This document shows, one piece after another, positions 45,964 to 55,526 of a stretch of 64,000 nucleotides of DNA. A model generated the notes under the pieces. That model ran no database searches. It had not been told where the DNA came from and worked only from the letters and a program-made list of their open reading frames with translations. Positions within the stretch are counted from its first letter, which is position 1. Each line of letters begins with the position of its first letter. Origin of the DNA: Hyphomicrobiales bacterium (GTDB lineage: Bacteria; Pseudomonadota; Alphaproteobacteria; Rhizobiales; Rhizobiaceae); NCBI GenBank assembly GCA_002709005.1, contig PAPH01000044.1, positions 124,001 to 188,000 on the forward strand. The letters are read 5' to 3'. Position numbers and translations under genes: made by a program.

Positions 45964-48567
45964 ATGGCTGAAGCCGACACCTCGATCCGCGAATATAACC
46001 GCAAGCGTGACTTCACCCGCACGAAGGAGCCGAAGGGCACCTCCGCCAAGAAGGGAAAAGCCGAGCGGCTAGGCTACCTGATTCAGAAACACGATGCCAC
46101 GCGGCTTCATTATGATTTCCGCCTCGAACTCGATGGCGTTCTCAAGAGCTGGGCGGTGACGCGCGGCCCGAGCTTCAACCCGGAGGACAAGCGGCTGGCG
46201 GTGCGGACCGAGGATCATCCGCTCGACTACGGCCAGTTCGAGGGCGTCATTCCCAAGAAGGAGTATGGCGGCGGCACCGTGATGTTGTGGGACACCGGCT
46301 GGTGGGAACCGACCGAGGATCCCCGGAAGGGCCTCAAGGACGGCAAGCTGAAATTCATCCTCCATGGCGAGCGGCTTTCGGGCGCCTGGACGCTGGTTCT
46401 CATGCGCCGCAAGGAAGGCGAAAAGCGCGACAACTGGCTGTTGATCAAGGAGCGCGACGAACTCGCCGACGAGGATGGCGACAAAATCCTCGAACGCGAG
46501 ACCACCAGTGCAGCCACCGGCCGGACGATGGAGGAAATCGCGTCTGGCGAGGGCAACCGCGGCAAACGCGTCTGGCATTCGGACAAGAGCGCCAAGGCCA
46601 ATGTGAAGGCAGGCGCCATCCCCACCGATAAAGAGAAGAGGAAGCCCGCGGCGAAGAAGAAGAAGGCTCATTCCAGGGGCGCCAGCCTCAAGGCGCCCGC
46701 CTTCGTCGAGCCGCAGCTTGCCACGCTGGTGGACGACGCGCCGGAGGACGAGGGTTGGCTCAACGAAATCAAGTTCGACGGTTACCGGCTGATCGTCTCG
46801 GTCGGAAAGGAGGGGGTGAGCTGCTACACCCGCAACGGGCTCGACTGGAGCGAGAAGTTTCCGACCATCGTCGAGGCGTGCCAACAGCTTGATTGCCGCA
46901 ATGCGCTGATTGACGGCGAGGCTGTGGTGGAATCAGGAGATTCCGCTTTCTCCGCCTTGCAGAAGGCGATCAAGACCGGCGGGAACATCTCCTATTTCGC
47001 CTTCGACCTGCTGGAGCTCGACGGCAAGGATCTGCGCAAGAAGCCGCTCACCGAGCGCAAGGAACTGCTTCATGAGCTGATCGGGGAGACCGGCGGCAAG
47101 ATACTGCGCTATTCGGAACACATCGAGGGCCGCGGCGCGGATATGCACGCCAGGCTCTGCGGCTGGGACCAGGAAGGCATGATCGCCAAGCGCGCCGACG
47201 CACCCTATCGTTCGGGCCGCGGCCGCGACTGGCTGAAGATCAAGTGCACCAAGCGCCAGGAACTGGTGATCGGCGGCTATTCGCCCTCCGACAAGGTCGG
47301 GCGACCCTTTGCTTCCATCCTGCTCGGCGCCCATGAGAGCGGCAAACTCGTCTATCGCGGCCGCGTCGGCACCGGTTTCAACGAGGCCCGGATGGACCAA
47401 CTGTCCGCCCTCTTCGACAAACGTACCCGCAAGACCTCGCCCTTCGGCGAGGTTCCGGGCGACATTGCGCGCGACGCGGTATGGCTGACGCCGGACCTCG
47501 TGGCGGAGATAGATTTTGCCGAGTTTACAGCCGACGGTCATGTGCGCCACGGCGTCTACAAGGGTCTGCGCGAGGACAAGGAGGCACGTGACGTGGTTCT
47601 TGAAACGAAAGCCAGGGGTCCCAGGCCCGAAACAGGTGCCGGCCGCGGCAAGAGCGGCGCCAAGAAGGGCAAGGACGATAATGTCGTCGCTGGCGTGAAG
47701 ATCTCGAGCGGCGACAGGATCATCTTCGACAAGGGACAGATCACCAAGCTCGAAATCGCCCGCTACTACGGCGACGTGGCGGAGCAAATCTTGAAATACG
47801 CCGCCGGGCATCCGGTCTCCTTCCTGCGCGCGCCCGACGGGAACATCGAAAAGACCTTCTTTCAGAAGCACGCCGGCGAAGGCTTCCCCGACCAGATCCG
47901 TCGCATCCCGATCGAGGAGAGTTCCGGCAAGACAGCCGAGTACATGGTGCTCGATGAAGCCGATGATTTGGCGGGGGCGGCGCAGATGGGGACCATCGAG
48001 TTTCATATCTGGGGCTCGACCGAGGACAATCTCGACAAGCCCGACCGCATGGTGTTCGACCTCGATCCCGATGAGGGCCTGGATTTCGCGACCATCGTCA
48101 AATCCGCCTTCGAGGTGCGCGACGTGCTGGAAGCCACCGGGCTGAAATCGCTGCCCATGGTCACCGGCGGCAAGGGCGTGCACGTGGTGGTGCCGCTCGA
48201 ACGCCGCGCCGATTTCGATCAGGTCAAGACCTTCGCCAAGGCGCTGGCCGGCAAACTCGCAGACGCGGCCCCCAAGCGCTACACCGCAACGATGTCGAAG
48301 GCCAAGCGCAAGGGCCGCATCTTCATCGACTGGCTGAGGAACGAGCGCGGTTCGACGGCAATCGCCCCCTACTCCATCCGCGCCCGCGAGGGCGGACCGG
48401 TGGCGGTGCCGGTGAGCTGGGACGAACTTGGCAAGTTGAAGGCTGCCAACGAGTTTCACATGAACGACGTCGTCGAACGGCTCGAGAACGGGACCGATCC
48501 CTGGGTCGAAGCCGACGATTGGAGCCAGTCGGTCACGAAGAAGATGATCGACGCGGTGAGCGGATAG
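45964..48567 (+). CDS. ligD: multifunctional DNA ligase D (phosphoesterase-ligase-polymerase)
   Basis: This 867-residue protein has three domains in the order seen in Pseudomonas LigD. The 3'-phosphoesterase lies at about 15-175 (HDATRLHYDFRLELDGVLKSWAVTRGPS, QFEGVIPKKEYGGGTVMLWD). The ATP-dependent ligase at about 230-540 has adenylated Lys in EIKFDGYR near 269, and GRDWLKIKC. The primase-polymerase at about 560-865 has DLDPDEGLDF for the catalytic Asp pair, TGGKGVHVVVPL and RIFIDWLRN. It acts with Ku in end joining. A Lys-rich linker separates the first two domains. Confidence 0.96.
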   Translation: MAEADTSIREYNRKRDFTRTKEPKGTSAKKGKAERLGYLIQKHDATRLHYDFRLELDGVLKSWAVTRGPSFNPEDKRLAVRTEDHPLDYGQFEGVIPKKEYGGGTVMLWDTGWWEPTEDPRKGLKDGKLKFILHGERLSGAWTLVLMRRKEGEKRDNWLLIKERDELADEDGDKILERETTSAATGRTMEEIASGEGNRGKRVWHSDKSAKANVKAGAIPTDKEKRKPAAKKKKAHSRGASLKAPAFVEPQLATLVDDAPEDEGWLNEIKFDGYRLIVSVGKEGVSCYTRNGLDWSEKFPTIVEACQQLDCRNALIDGEAVVESGDSAFSALQKAIKTGGNISYFAFDLLELDGKDLRKKPLTERKELLHELIGETGGKILRYSEHIEGRGADMHARLCGWDQEGMIAKRADAPYRSGRGRDWLKIKCTKRQELVIGGYSPSDKVGRPFASILLGAHESGKLVYRGRVGTGFNEARMDQLSALFDKRTRKTSPFGEVPGDIARDAVWLTPDLVAEIDFAEFTADGHVRHGVYKGLREDKEARDVVLETKARGPRPETGAGRGKSGAKKGKDDNVVAGVKISSGDRIIFDKGQITKLEIARYYGDVAEQILKYAAGHPVSFLRAPDGNIEKTFFQKHAGEGFPDQIRRIPIEESSGKTAEYMVLDEADDLAGAAQMGTIEFHIWGSTEDNLDKPDRMVFDLDPDEGLDFATIVKSAFEVRDVLEATGLKSLPMVTGGKGVHVVVPLERRADFDQVKTFAKALAGKLADAAPKRYTATMSKAKRKGRIFIDWLRNERGSTAIAPYSIRAREGGPVAVPVSWDELGKLKAANEFHMNDVVERLENGTDPWVEADDWSQSVTKKMIDAVSG

Positions 48568-48589
48568 AATGGTCTCGGCAGCCGCGCGC

Positions 48590-49342
48590 TCAGTCCGCCA
48601 GCGTCAGAACCACCGGACCGTTTCGCGTCACCACGACCGTATGCTCGAACTGAACCGTGGGTGCCGGCGGCTCCCCGAAGAGCGTCCAGTTGTCGTTCTC
48701 GCCGTCCTCGGCAAATAAAGCCCCCAGAGACAGGAAGGGTTCGATGGTGAAGACCTGACCTTCCTGCATCAGCCGCTTCTCGTGCTTGTCGGGCCAGGTC
48801 GCGATCTCGCGCGGCTCCTCGTGCAGCGAGCGGCCGACGCCGTGGCTCGCCAGATTCTGGATGAGCGTGTAGCGGTTCTTCTGGGCGAACTTTCCGATCG
48901 CCTCGCCGATCGAGGCCAGACGCGCGCCGGTCTTCACCTGCTGGATGCCGAGCCACATGGCCCGCTTGCCGTCACGCAACAATCGTTCGGTCTTCGTGTT
49001 CACCGTCCCGACCGCAAACGACGCACCGGTATCACCGTAAAAGCCGTTCTTGATCGCCGAAACGTCGATATTGACCAGATCGCCCTCGGCGATCACCCGG
49101 TCGCCGGGAATGCCGTGGGCGACTTCCTCGTTGACGGAGATGCAGGTGGCACCGGGAAACTCGTAGCAGACCTCTGGCGCGGATTGCGCGCCGTTTTCGG
49201 TAAGATACTTTCGCCCGATTTCGTCGAGCTCCCCCGTCGTCATGCCGGGCGTCATCGCTTCCGACATGAGCTTGATCGCACGAGCACAGATGCCGCCGAT
49301 CTCCCTGAGGCCTTCGAGGTCCTCGTTATTGCTGACGACCAT
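48590..49342 (-). CDS. map: type I methionine aminopeptidase
   Basis: This 250-residue enzyme has the pita-bread fold and the five metal ligands: two Asp in NIDVSAIKNGFYGDTG, His in SHGVGRSLHEEP, Glu in FTIEPF and Glu in FEHTVVVT. It removes N-terminal Met from nascent proteins. The active-site frame is shortened relative to E. coli Map near the N-terminus. Alphaproteobacteria often carry a second map, and I cannot tell whether this is the essential copy. It lies 15 bp after ybgC and is convergent with ligD. Confidence 0.92.
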   Translation of the reverse strand: MVVSNNEDLEGLREIGGICARAIKLMSEAMTPGMTTGELDEIGRKYLTENGAQSAPEVCYEFPGATCISVNEEVAHGIPGDRVIAEGDLVNIDVSAIKNGFYGDTGASFAVGTVNTKTERLLRDGKRAMWLGIQQVKTGARLASIGEAIGKFAQKNRYTLIQNLASHGVGRSLHEEPREIATWPDKHEKRLMQEGQVFTIEPFLSLGALFAEDGENDNWTLFGEPPAPTVQFEHTVVVTRNGPVVLTLAD

Positions 49343-49357
49343 GTCAGATCCTTTCGC

Positions 49358-49822
49358 TTATTCCGTTTCCTTGCCGGCGGCGCGCAGGAACTTGTCGAGA
49401 AGCGCGTCGGGAAGCCGGCGGGCGCGGCCGTAGCCGTTGATGACGGCGACCAGAACCTTCGCCTCGATCAGTGTTTTGCCCTCGCACTCGATCGACTGCG
49501 CCAGCGTCATCCGCGCGCCCTTCACCTCGTCCGAGCGGGTGCGGATGACGAGGATATCGTCCATCCGGGCCGGCGCGCGGAAATCTATTTCCATGCGGCG
49601 CACCACGAAGGCCACCGCCTCCGCAGGATCGCCGGAGCCGTGGATCTCCGACTGGCTCACACCGAGATGGCGGATCAGATCCGTGCGGCCGCGTTCGAGG
49701 AAATGGAGATAGCGCGCGTGATAGACGACGCCCGAGAAATCCGTGTCCTCGTAATAGACCCGCTGGCGCAGTTCGTGGCCGTTGTCGGTCAGCGTGCCCG
49801 CCAGTTCAATATTTTCACTCAT
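49358..49822 (-). CDS. ybgC: Tol-Pal-associated acyl-CoA thioesterase YbgC
   Basis: This 154-residue hotdog-fold thioesterase has the YbgC/4-hydroxybenzoyl-CoA signature YYEDTDFSGVVYHARYLHFLERGRTDLIR, with the catalytic Asp and Tyr-His. It normally sits directly upstream of tolQ. Here it is coupled to map, and the ku-ligD operon lies between it and tolQ. Its substrate may be acyl-CoA or acyl-ACP used in envelope phospholipid metabolism. Confidence 0.92.
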   Translation of the reverse strand: MSENIELAGTLTDNGHELRQRVYYEDTDFSGVVYHARYLHFLERGRTDLIRHLGVSQSEIHGSGDPAEAVAFVVRRMEIDFRAPARMDDILVIRTRSDEVKGARMTLAQSIECEGKTLIEAKVLVAVINGYGRARRLPDALLDKFLRAAGKETE

Positions 49823-49945
49823 GAGGTCCTTATCCCCAACATCCTTGTTCGAGGTTGATTACGTGAGCTTTTGTCAGCTTTATAGCCTTGTCACAATTCT
49901 TTCTCATCCGGCCCGCATAAGGCAGGTGGAAACAGGAGTTACGAA

Positions 49946-51166
49946 ATGAAAATTGCGATTCTTGGTGGCGACGGTTTCGTCGGATGGCCCACAGCCCTTC
50001 ATCTCTCCGATGCCGGGCATGACGTCCACATCATCGACAATCTGGCCCGCCGCTGGATCGACACCGAACTCGGCGTCCAGTCCCTCACCCCGATGGATTC
50101 GATCCAGGAGCGCACCCGCATCTGGCATGCAGAGACCGGCCGGCGCATTCATTTCCACCTGATCGATCTGGCCCGCGACTACGAGATCTTCAAGTCCTGG
50201 CTCTCCGAGAACAAGCCCGACGCGATCGTCCATTTCGCCGAGCAGCGCGCCGCACCCTATTCGATGAAATCGGACCGCCACAAGAACTACACGGTCAACA
50301 ACAACGTCAACGCCACGCACAACGTGCTCAACGCGATCGTCGAGACCGGCATCGACGCGCATCTGGTCCACCTCGGCACCATGGGCGTTTACGGCTATTC
50401 AACCGTTGGTGCCGCGATCCCCGAGGGCTATCTGCCGGTCGGTATCGACACCATGTCGGGCGAGACGGTGAAGCAGGACATTCTTTATCCGGCCAATCCC
50501 GGCTCGATCTACCACATGACCAAGTGCCTCGATCAGCTCCTTTTCCAGTTCTATGCCAAGAACGACAGCTTGCGGATCACCGACCTGCACCAGGGCATTG
50601 TCTGGGGCACCCATACCCCGCAGACCGAGCGCCACCCGCAGCTCATCAACCGCTTCGACTATGATGGCGACTACGGTACGGTCTTGAACCGCTTCCTCAT
50701 CCAGGCGGCGATCGGCTACCCGCTGACTGTTCATGGCACCGGCGGCCAGACCCGCGCCTTCATCCATATCCGCGATTCCGTGCGCTGCATCGAACTGGCG
50801 CTGAAGAACCCGCCGGCGCGCGGCGACAAGGTGGAAATCTTCAACCAGATGACCGAGACCCACCGGGTCAAGGATCTGGCCGAACTGGTAGCGAGGCTCA
50901 CCGGCGCGGAGGTGGCGTATCTCCCCAACCCGCGCAAGGAAGCGCCCGAGAACGACCTCGTGGTGAATAACGAAAAATTCCTCGGTCTCGGTCTCGACCC
51001 GACGAAGCTCGAGGACGGGCTTCTTTCCGAAGTCGTCGATGTGGCGAAGAAGTTCGCCTACCGCGTTGACCGCAGCCGCGTGCCGGCGACCTCCGCCTGG
51101 ACCAAGGAAATCGCGCCCAGGATCAACAAGGACCCGGAAGGCAAGTCGCTCAAGTCCGTCTCGTGA
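49946..51166 (+). CDS. sqdB: UDP-sulfoquinovose synthase SqdB
   Basis: This 406-residue extended SDR enzyme has an NAD site (ILGGDGFVGWPTALHLSDAGHDVHIID), the SqdB-specific stretch LARRWIDTELGVQSLTPM, the catalytic Tyr-x3-Lys in YHMTKCLDQ and HFAEQRAAPYSMK, which binds substrate in the plant enzyme. It forms UDP-sulfoquinovose from UDP-glucose and sulfite, the head-group donor for the sulfolipid SQDG. Its stop overlaps the next start (GTGA). It is the first gene of an sqdBDC operon. Confidence 0.96.
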   Translation: MKIAILGGDGFVGWPTALHLSDAGHDVHIIDNLARRWIDTELGVQSLTPMDSIQERTRIWHAETGRRIHFHLIDLARDYEIFKSWLSENKPDAIVHFAEQRAAPYSMKSDRHKNYTVNNNVNATHNVLNAIVETGIDAHLVHLGTMGVYGYSTVGAAIPEGYLPVGIDTMSGETVKQDILYPANPGSIYHMTKCLDQLLFQFYAKNDSLRITDLHQGIVWGTHTPQTERHPQLINRFDYDGDYGTVLNRFLIQAAIGYPLTVHGTGGQTRAFIHIRDSVRCIELALKNPPARGDKVEIFNQMTETHRVKDLAELVARLTGAEVAYLPNPRKEAPENDLVVNNEKFLGLGLDPTKLEDGLLSEVVDVAKKFAYRVDRSRVPATSAWTKEIAPRINKDPEGKSLKSVS

Positions 51167-52038
51167 GCGGCACCGCCGAGAAACCCGCGGGTCTGACGGC
51201 CGACCGGCCGCCGGCCTCGTCCCATGCCTATGTGACCCTCGTCACCAATGCCGACTACGCGATGGGCGCCACCGCGCTCGCCCGCTCGCTGAAGCTGTCG
51301 GGGACGGCTGCCGACATCGTGATCCTGCACACGGGCGGGGTGGAAAAAGAAAAGCTCGCACCGCTCGCTGATCTCGGCTGCAGGCTGATGGCGACGGAAC
51401 TGCTCGACACCTCCGACGCGTTCAATGCCCGCCATGCCAAAAAGGAAATCCACGGCAAGAACCCCTTCACCAAGGGCCGCAAGCCGGATTTCCATTCGCC
51501 GCTCGACAATTTCTGCAAGCTCCGGCTCTGGCAGATGACCGAATACGACACTTGCGTCTTCATCGACGCCGATGCTGTCGTCATCCACAATATCGACAAG
51601 CTGTTCGGCTATCCGGAATTTTCGGCCGCGCCGAATGTCTATGAGGGCCTTGGCGATTTCCACCGGCTGAATTCCGGCGTCTTCGTCGCCAAGCCATCGC
51701 TCGGCACCTTCACGGCTATGATTGAAAAGCTCGATACGCCGGATGCCTTCTGGCCGCGTACCGATCAGACGTTTTTGCAAACGTTTTTCCCCGACTGGCA
51801 CGGCCTGCCTGTCTTTTTCAACATGCTGCAATATGTCTGGTTCAACATGCCCGGGCTATGGGACTGGAACGCGATTTCGGTGATCCATTACCAGTACGAG
51901 AAGCCCTGGGAACGCGACCACCCGAAGGCGGAGAAACTGAAGGTGCTCATCGACCTCTGGAAGGCCTATTTCACCGGCGAGAACGTTCCGGACATTTCCG
52001 GCCTCCCCGTACCGGAGGCGAAGGCCACAACGTCATGA
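51163..52038 (+). CDS. sqdD: SqdD-like glycosyltransferase (GT8/glycogenin type)
   Basis: This 291-residue protein starts with GTG overlapping the sqdB stop. The fold begins AYVTLVTNADYAMGATALARSLK. The DxD-type metal motif DADAVV (FIDADAVVIHNIDKLFG) and HRLNSGVFVAKPS are those of glycogenin-like GT8 enzymes. In Rhodobacter and Sinorhizobium the sqdBDC operon encodes such an enzyme, SqdD, thought to transfer sulfoquinovose. The stop overlaps the next start (ATGA). Confidence 0.88.
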   Translation: MSGTAEKPAGLTADRPPASSHAYVTLVTNADYAMGATALARSLKLSGTAADIVILHTGGVEKEKLAPLADLGCRLMATELLDTSDAFNARHAKKEIHGKNPFTKGRKPDFHSPLDNFCKLRLWQMTEYDTCVFIDADAVVIHNIDKLFGYPEFSAAPNVYEGLGDFHRLNSGVFVAKPSLGTFTAMIEKLDTPDAFWPRTDQTFLQTFFPDWHGLPVFFNMLQYVWFNMPGLWDWNAISVIHYQYEKPWERDHPKAEKLKVLIDLWKAYFTGENVPDISGLPVPEAKATTS

Positions 52039-52937
52039 CGGCGGTTCTCGTTTCGGGCGGGACCGGCCTCGTCGGACGCTATATCGTCGAGGACCTGCTG
52101 GCGCACGGCTACCGCGTCAAGGTGGCCTCGCGGCAGGCGCCGGCGCGCGGCTTCTTCCCCGACGAGGTGGAGCACGTGTCGCTGACGCTTGACCCGGATG
52201 CGGACAGTTCCTGCGCCTTCGATGACGTCTACCATTTCATTCACGCCGCCTTCAGCCATGTTCCGGGACGCTATCGCGGCGGCGAGGGCCACGACCCGGC
52301 GGAGTTCCGCCGCAACAATCTCGAAGGGACGCTGCAACTGTTCGAAGCCGCCCGTCGCGCCGGCGTCCGCCGCGTCGTATTCCTGTCGAGCCGCGCCGTC
52401 TATGATGGGGTCGAGGCCGGCAAACCGCTCGCAGAAGTCCTTCACCTGACGCCGACCACGCTCTATGGCGAGATCAAGCTGAAGGCCGAGCAGGCGCTCG
52501 CCTTCATGACAGGGGAGGAGGCCGGATTCTCCGGCACCAGCCTGCGGGTCACCGGCGTCTATGGCGACCTGCGGCCCAACAAGTGGGACGGGATGTTCGC
52601 CGACTATCTCGGCGGCCTCGATGTCCCGGTGCGCGCGGCAAGCGAGGTGCACGGCCACGATGTTGCCGCCGCCTGCCGGCTGATTCTGGAGGCCGAAACC
52701 GCCAGGGTGGCCGGCGAGAGCTTCAACGTCTCGGACATCGTCACCGACACGCATGACATCCTCGCTCCCCTCAAACAGGCGACCGGCAGTGACCGCCCCC
52801 TGCCCGAGCACACCGACCGAACGAGCGTCGCCGCGATGCCGACGGACAAGATCCGCGCGCTAGGCTGGGAACCCGGCGGCGTGGCGCTGCTCTCCGAGAC
52901 TGTGAACAGGCTCGCCGCCTCTTTCCGCAATACCTGA
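52035..52937 (+). CDS. sqdC: SqdC-like NAD(P)-dependent epimerase/reductase
   Basis: The start is the ATG at 52035 overlapping the sqdD stop, giving 300 residues; the ORF-track start at 51858 lies inside sqdD and is rejected. It is an SDR with VSGGTGLVGRYIVEDLLAHGYRVKV, the catalytic Ser in FLSSRAVYDG and YGEIKLKAE in place of YxxxK (Tyr and Lys retained). Third position in sqdBDC argues for SqdC, whose precise step in sulfolipid synthesis is unsettled. The naming rests on operon order. Confidence 0.8.
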   Translation: MTAVLVSGGTGLVGRYIVEDLLAHGYRVKVASRQAPARGFFPDEVEHVSLTLDPDADSSCAFDDVYHFIHAAFSHVPGRYRGGEGHDPAEFRRNNLEGTLQLFEAARRAGVRRVVFLSSRAVYDGVEAGKPLAEVLHLTPTTLYGEIKLKAEQALAFMTGEEAGFSGTSLRVTGVYGDLRPNKWDGMFADYLGGLDVPVRAASEVHGHDVAAACRLILEAETARVAGESFNVSDIVTDTHDILAPLKQATGSDRPLPEHTDRTSVAAMPTDKIRALGWEPGGVALLSETVNRLAASFRNT

Positions 52938-53009
52938 CAGATCAACGCTGTTGGACGCCGGGCCCGAGTGGATTAGGCTTTCCTTGAGGAGAACAGGGAG
53001 GAGCCCACC

Positions 53010-54284
53010 ATGACGACACCGCCTTCGGCGCTGGCGCATCAGCGCGCCATCTATCTGGCCGGCGTTGCGGGCGAGCGCCCGGGCGTGCCGCTGGACCCGG
53101 CCGTGCTGGAACGCGAAGCGGAAAAGCGGCTCTCGGCGGAAACCTTCGCCTACATTGCCGGCGGTGCGGGAGCGGGAAGAACGATAGCCGCCAATCGCGA
53201 CGACTTCGACCGCTGGCGCATCGTTCCGCGCATGCTCAACGATGTGAGCGAAGTGGACCTTTCCACCAGACTTCTTGGCATGGATCTGCCCGCGCCGCTT
53301 TTCCTTGCGCCGCTCGGGGTGATGGAACTGGCCCATCCCGAGAGCGACAAGGCGGTCGGCCGGGCGGCGGCAAAACACGGCGTGCCGCTGATTTTTTCCA
53401 ACCAGGCGAGCCGTCCGATGGAGGAGGTTGCGAAAGCCATGGGAGGTGCGCCGCGCTGGTTCCAGCTCTACTGGTCGAAGAACGAGGAGCTGGTGAAAAG
53501 CTTCGTGACGCGCGCCGAAAACTGCGGCTGTTCGGCGATCGTCGTCACTCTTGACACCAAGATGCTGGGCTGGCGGGTCAAGGACCTCGATCTGGCCTAT
53601 CTGCCGTTCCTGCGTGGCAAGGGGATCGCGCAATACACCTCCGACCCCGTCTTCGCCCGGCTGATCGAAAAAATGCCAGACGACCCGGACGCGCCGAAGC
53701 CGAAGATCAATCTCAATTCGCTTTCGACGCTCTGGCAGATGATCAATGCGTATCCCGGCAAGCCGCTCGACAATCTGAAATCCGGCCGGGCGCGGAAGGC
53801 GGTGAAGCTGTTCACCGAGATCTACACCAATCCGACGCTGAACTGGGAACACATTGCCCGGCTGCGCGGCTACACCAAGCTACCGATCATTCTGAAAGGC
53901 GTTCTGCACCCGGACGAAGCGGCGCGCGCCGTCGAGGAAGGTGTGGACGGCCTGATCGTCTCCAATCACGGCGGCCGCCAAGTGGACGGCGCGGTGTCGA
54001 CCATCGCCGCCCTGCCAGCGATTGCCGAAGCGGTTAAGGGCCGCATTCCGGTCATCTTCGATTCAGGCGTCCGGACCGGTGCCGACATGATCAAGGCGCT
54101 GGCGCTTGGCGCTTCAGCGGTGGCGATTGGCCGACCCTATGCCTACGGGCTGGCACTCGCCGGCGAGGAGGGCGTCAGCGAGGTGATCCGTGGTTTCCTG
54201 TCGGATTTCGAGCTCAACCTCAGGCTCGCGGGCGGAACGCGGCCCTCGGATATCGACCGGGAGTGGCTGGTCGCGGCGCCTTGA
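53010..54284 (+). CDS. FMN-dependent 2-hydroxyacid dehydrogenase / lactate monooxygenase-like
   Basis: In this 424-residue enzyme, FMN-binding and catalytic motifs of the LldD/glycolate-oxidase family are clear: [32 protein letters not shown], the catalytic His and substrate Arg in [10 protein letters not shown], and [35 protein letters not shown] longer middle segment ([21 protein letters not shown]) matches the lactate 2-monooxygenase-like subgroup more than membrane LldD. It oxidises an L-2-hydroxyacid, the identity unknown. It has its own terminator. Confidence 0.88.
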   Translation: MTTPPSALAHQRAIYLAGVAGERPGVPLDPAVLEREAEKRLSAETFAYIAGGAGAGRTIAANRDDFDRWRIVPRMLNDVSEVDLSTRLLGMDLPAPLFLAPLGVMELAHPESDKAVGRAAAKHGVPLIFSNQASRPMEEVAKAMGGAPRWFQLYWSKNEELVKSFVTRAENCGCSAIVVTLDTKMLGWRVKDLDLAYLPFLRGKGIAQYTSDPVFARLIEKMPDDPDAPKPKINLNSLSTLWQMINAYPGKPLDNLKSGRARKAVKLFTEIYTNPTLNWEHIARLRGYTKLPIILKGVLHPDEAARAVEEGVDGLIVSNHGGRQVDGAVSTIAALPAIAEAVKGRIPVIFDSGVRTGADMIKALALGASAVAIGRPYAYGLALAGEEGVSEVIRGFLSDFELNLRLAGGTRPSDIDREWLVAAP

Positions 54285-54317
54285 GACGCCCCGCGGCCGG
54301 CGCAGGATGCAAGTTCG

Positions 54318-54352
54318 AAGGCCCTCCCCGCCAAATCCGGGGAGGGCCTTTT
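54318..54352 (+). terminator. intrinsic terminator of the FMN dehydrogenase gene
   Basis: The 12-bp perfect stem AAGGCCCTCCCC/GGGGAGGGCCTT ends in TTTT on the plus strand, 34 bp past the stop. Confidence 0.9.
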
Positions 54353-54397
54353 CCGGTTGAGGGCGAGCCAACGGCAAACCGGCCAATAGCTGGGTGA

Positions 54398-54775
54398 TCA
54401 GCGGCCGCTGACGATGCTGGCGATCAGGCCTGAAGCGATGCTGACAAGCACATACTGGTTGTCGACCTTGACCCAGCGCTGCCCCTGACCGGGCCTGTGC
54501 AGGCCATGGCGCTGATAGTCGTTGACCACAGAGCGCTTTTTCCAGTCGTTCATCCGCTGACCCTTGGCCCAATGCTTGTGGTGGGCCGGCTTGTTGGCCT
54601 TGTACTGGACTTGCGGCTTCTTGTGATCCGACTTCAGCACGGGCTTTGACTTGTTGTGCTTCAACTCGGTCTGCGCCTGCGGCATCCGGTGATCCCCCCG
54701 CGTCTGGGCCTGAGCCTGAGCAAGGGGCGCGGCGATCAACAGTGCCGTGATCGAGAGAATGAGTGCCTTTTTCAT
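54398..54775 (-). CDS. small exported RcnB-family protein
   Basis: The start is set at the ATG at 54775 with AAAGGA upstream, giving 125 residues with a signal peptide (MKKALILSITALLIAAPLAQAQAQ). The middle is rich in His, Lys and Gln. The C-terminus (DYQRHGLHRPGQGQRWVKVDNQYVLVSIASGLIASIVSG) is the RcnB fold signature. E. coli RcnB is a periplasmic Ni/Co-efflux modulator; in Rhizobiales many family copies have no proven metal role. Monocistronic. Confidence 0.82.
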   Translation of the reverse strand: MKKALILSITALLIAAPLAQAQAQTRGDHRMPQAQTELKHNKSKPVLKSDHKKPQVQYKANKPAHHKHWAKGQRMNDWKKRSVVNDYQRHGLHRPGQGQRWVKVDNQYVLVSIASGLIASIVSGR

Positions 54776-54959
54776 GACGTGTCCTTTCCGGTTTTCGATG
54801 ACCCGAAAGTGGGGCACGCCCGATGAACCGCAAATGAACGCAAGATTACCTTTCTGTAATCATCTCAGTCGGTTATCGCGATAGTTAGGAAGGATCGGGG
54901 CGAGCTTCGGGCATCGCGGTGAAAAGTGCACCAGAGTGGCGGAGGATCACCGCCCGGCC

Positions 54960-55526
54960 TCAGGCGTCGAATCCGCCGTCGCGCATCTTCGCGCGGTTTT
55001 CGTCACTGTCGAGATTCCGGTCGTCCCAGACGACATGACGCGGCGTCTCGGGCAGGCTTTCGATTTCCGCGGCGATGAAATAGGGCGGGATGTCGAGCGC
55101 GGCGAGCGCGGCATGGGTGGCCGGCACCCATTTGAATTCGAGGTCGTTGCCGCCGTCGCGCACCTCATGGACGATCTCGCCCCTATCGGAAAACGGAAAG
55201 TCCGCCGGGATATCCATCACGTAGAAGAGCGCCAGTTCGTGGCAATCGCGGCCTTCGTAGTGGAAGAAGTTCTCCACCGTCCAGAGAAGCCGACCGACGG
55301 CAACCGTGTGGCCGAGTTCCTCCTCCATTTCGCGCACCAGCGTCTCGCGACTCGTCTCGCCGATCTCCGCGCCGCCGCCGGGAAAGGTCCAGAAGTTCTC
55401 ATGCCTTGCGCGATGGACAAGCACATGACCGTTGGAGAAGCCGAGGCCGGCGATCCGCATCTGGAAGACCGGGCCGCTCTCCGTGCGGATGCGGATACGC
55501 GTGCGGTCAGCCGGCTTACTCACCAT
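54960..55526 (-). CDS. Nudix hydrolase
   Basis: The start is placed at the ATG at 55526, which overlaps the last 11 bp of ruvB (a GTG at 55523 is the alternative), giving 188 residues. The Nudix box [23 protein letters not shown] fits Gx5Ex7REUxEExGU. It would hydrolyse a nucleotide diphosphate derivative; the substrate is not predictable. The overlap suggests translational coupling to ruvB, extending the ruv transcript. Confidence 0.9.
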   Translation of the reverse strand: MVSKPADRTRIRIRTESGPVFQMRIAGLGFSNGHVLVHRARHENFWTFPGGGAEIGETSRETLVREMEEELGHTVAVGRLLWTVENFFHYEGRDCHELALFYVMDIPADFPFSDRGEIVHEVRDGGNDLEFKWVPATHAALAALDIPPYFIAAEIESLPETPRHVVWDDRNLDSDENRAKMRDGGFDA

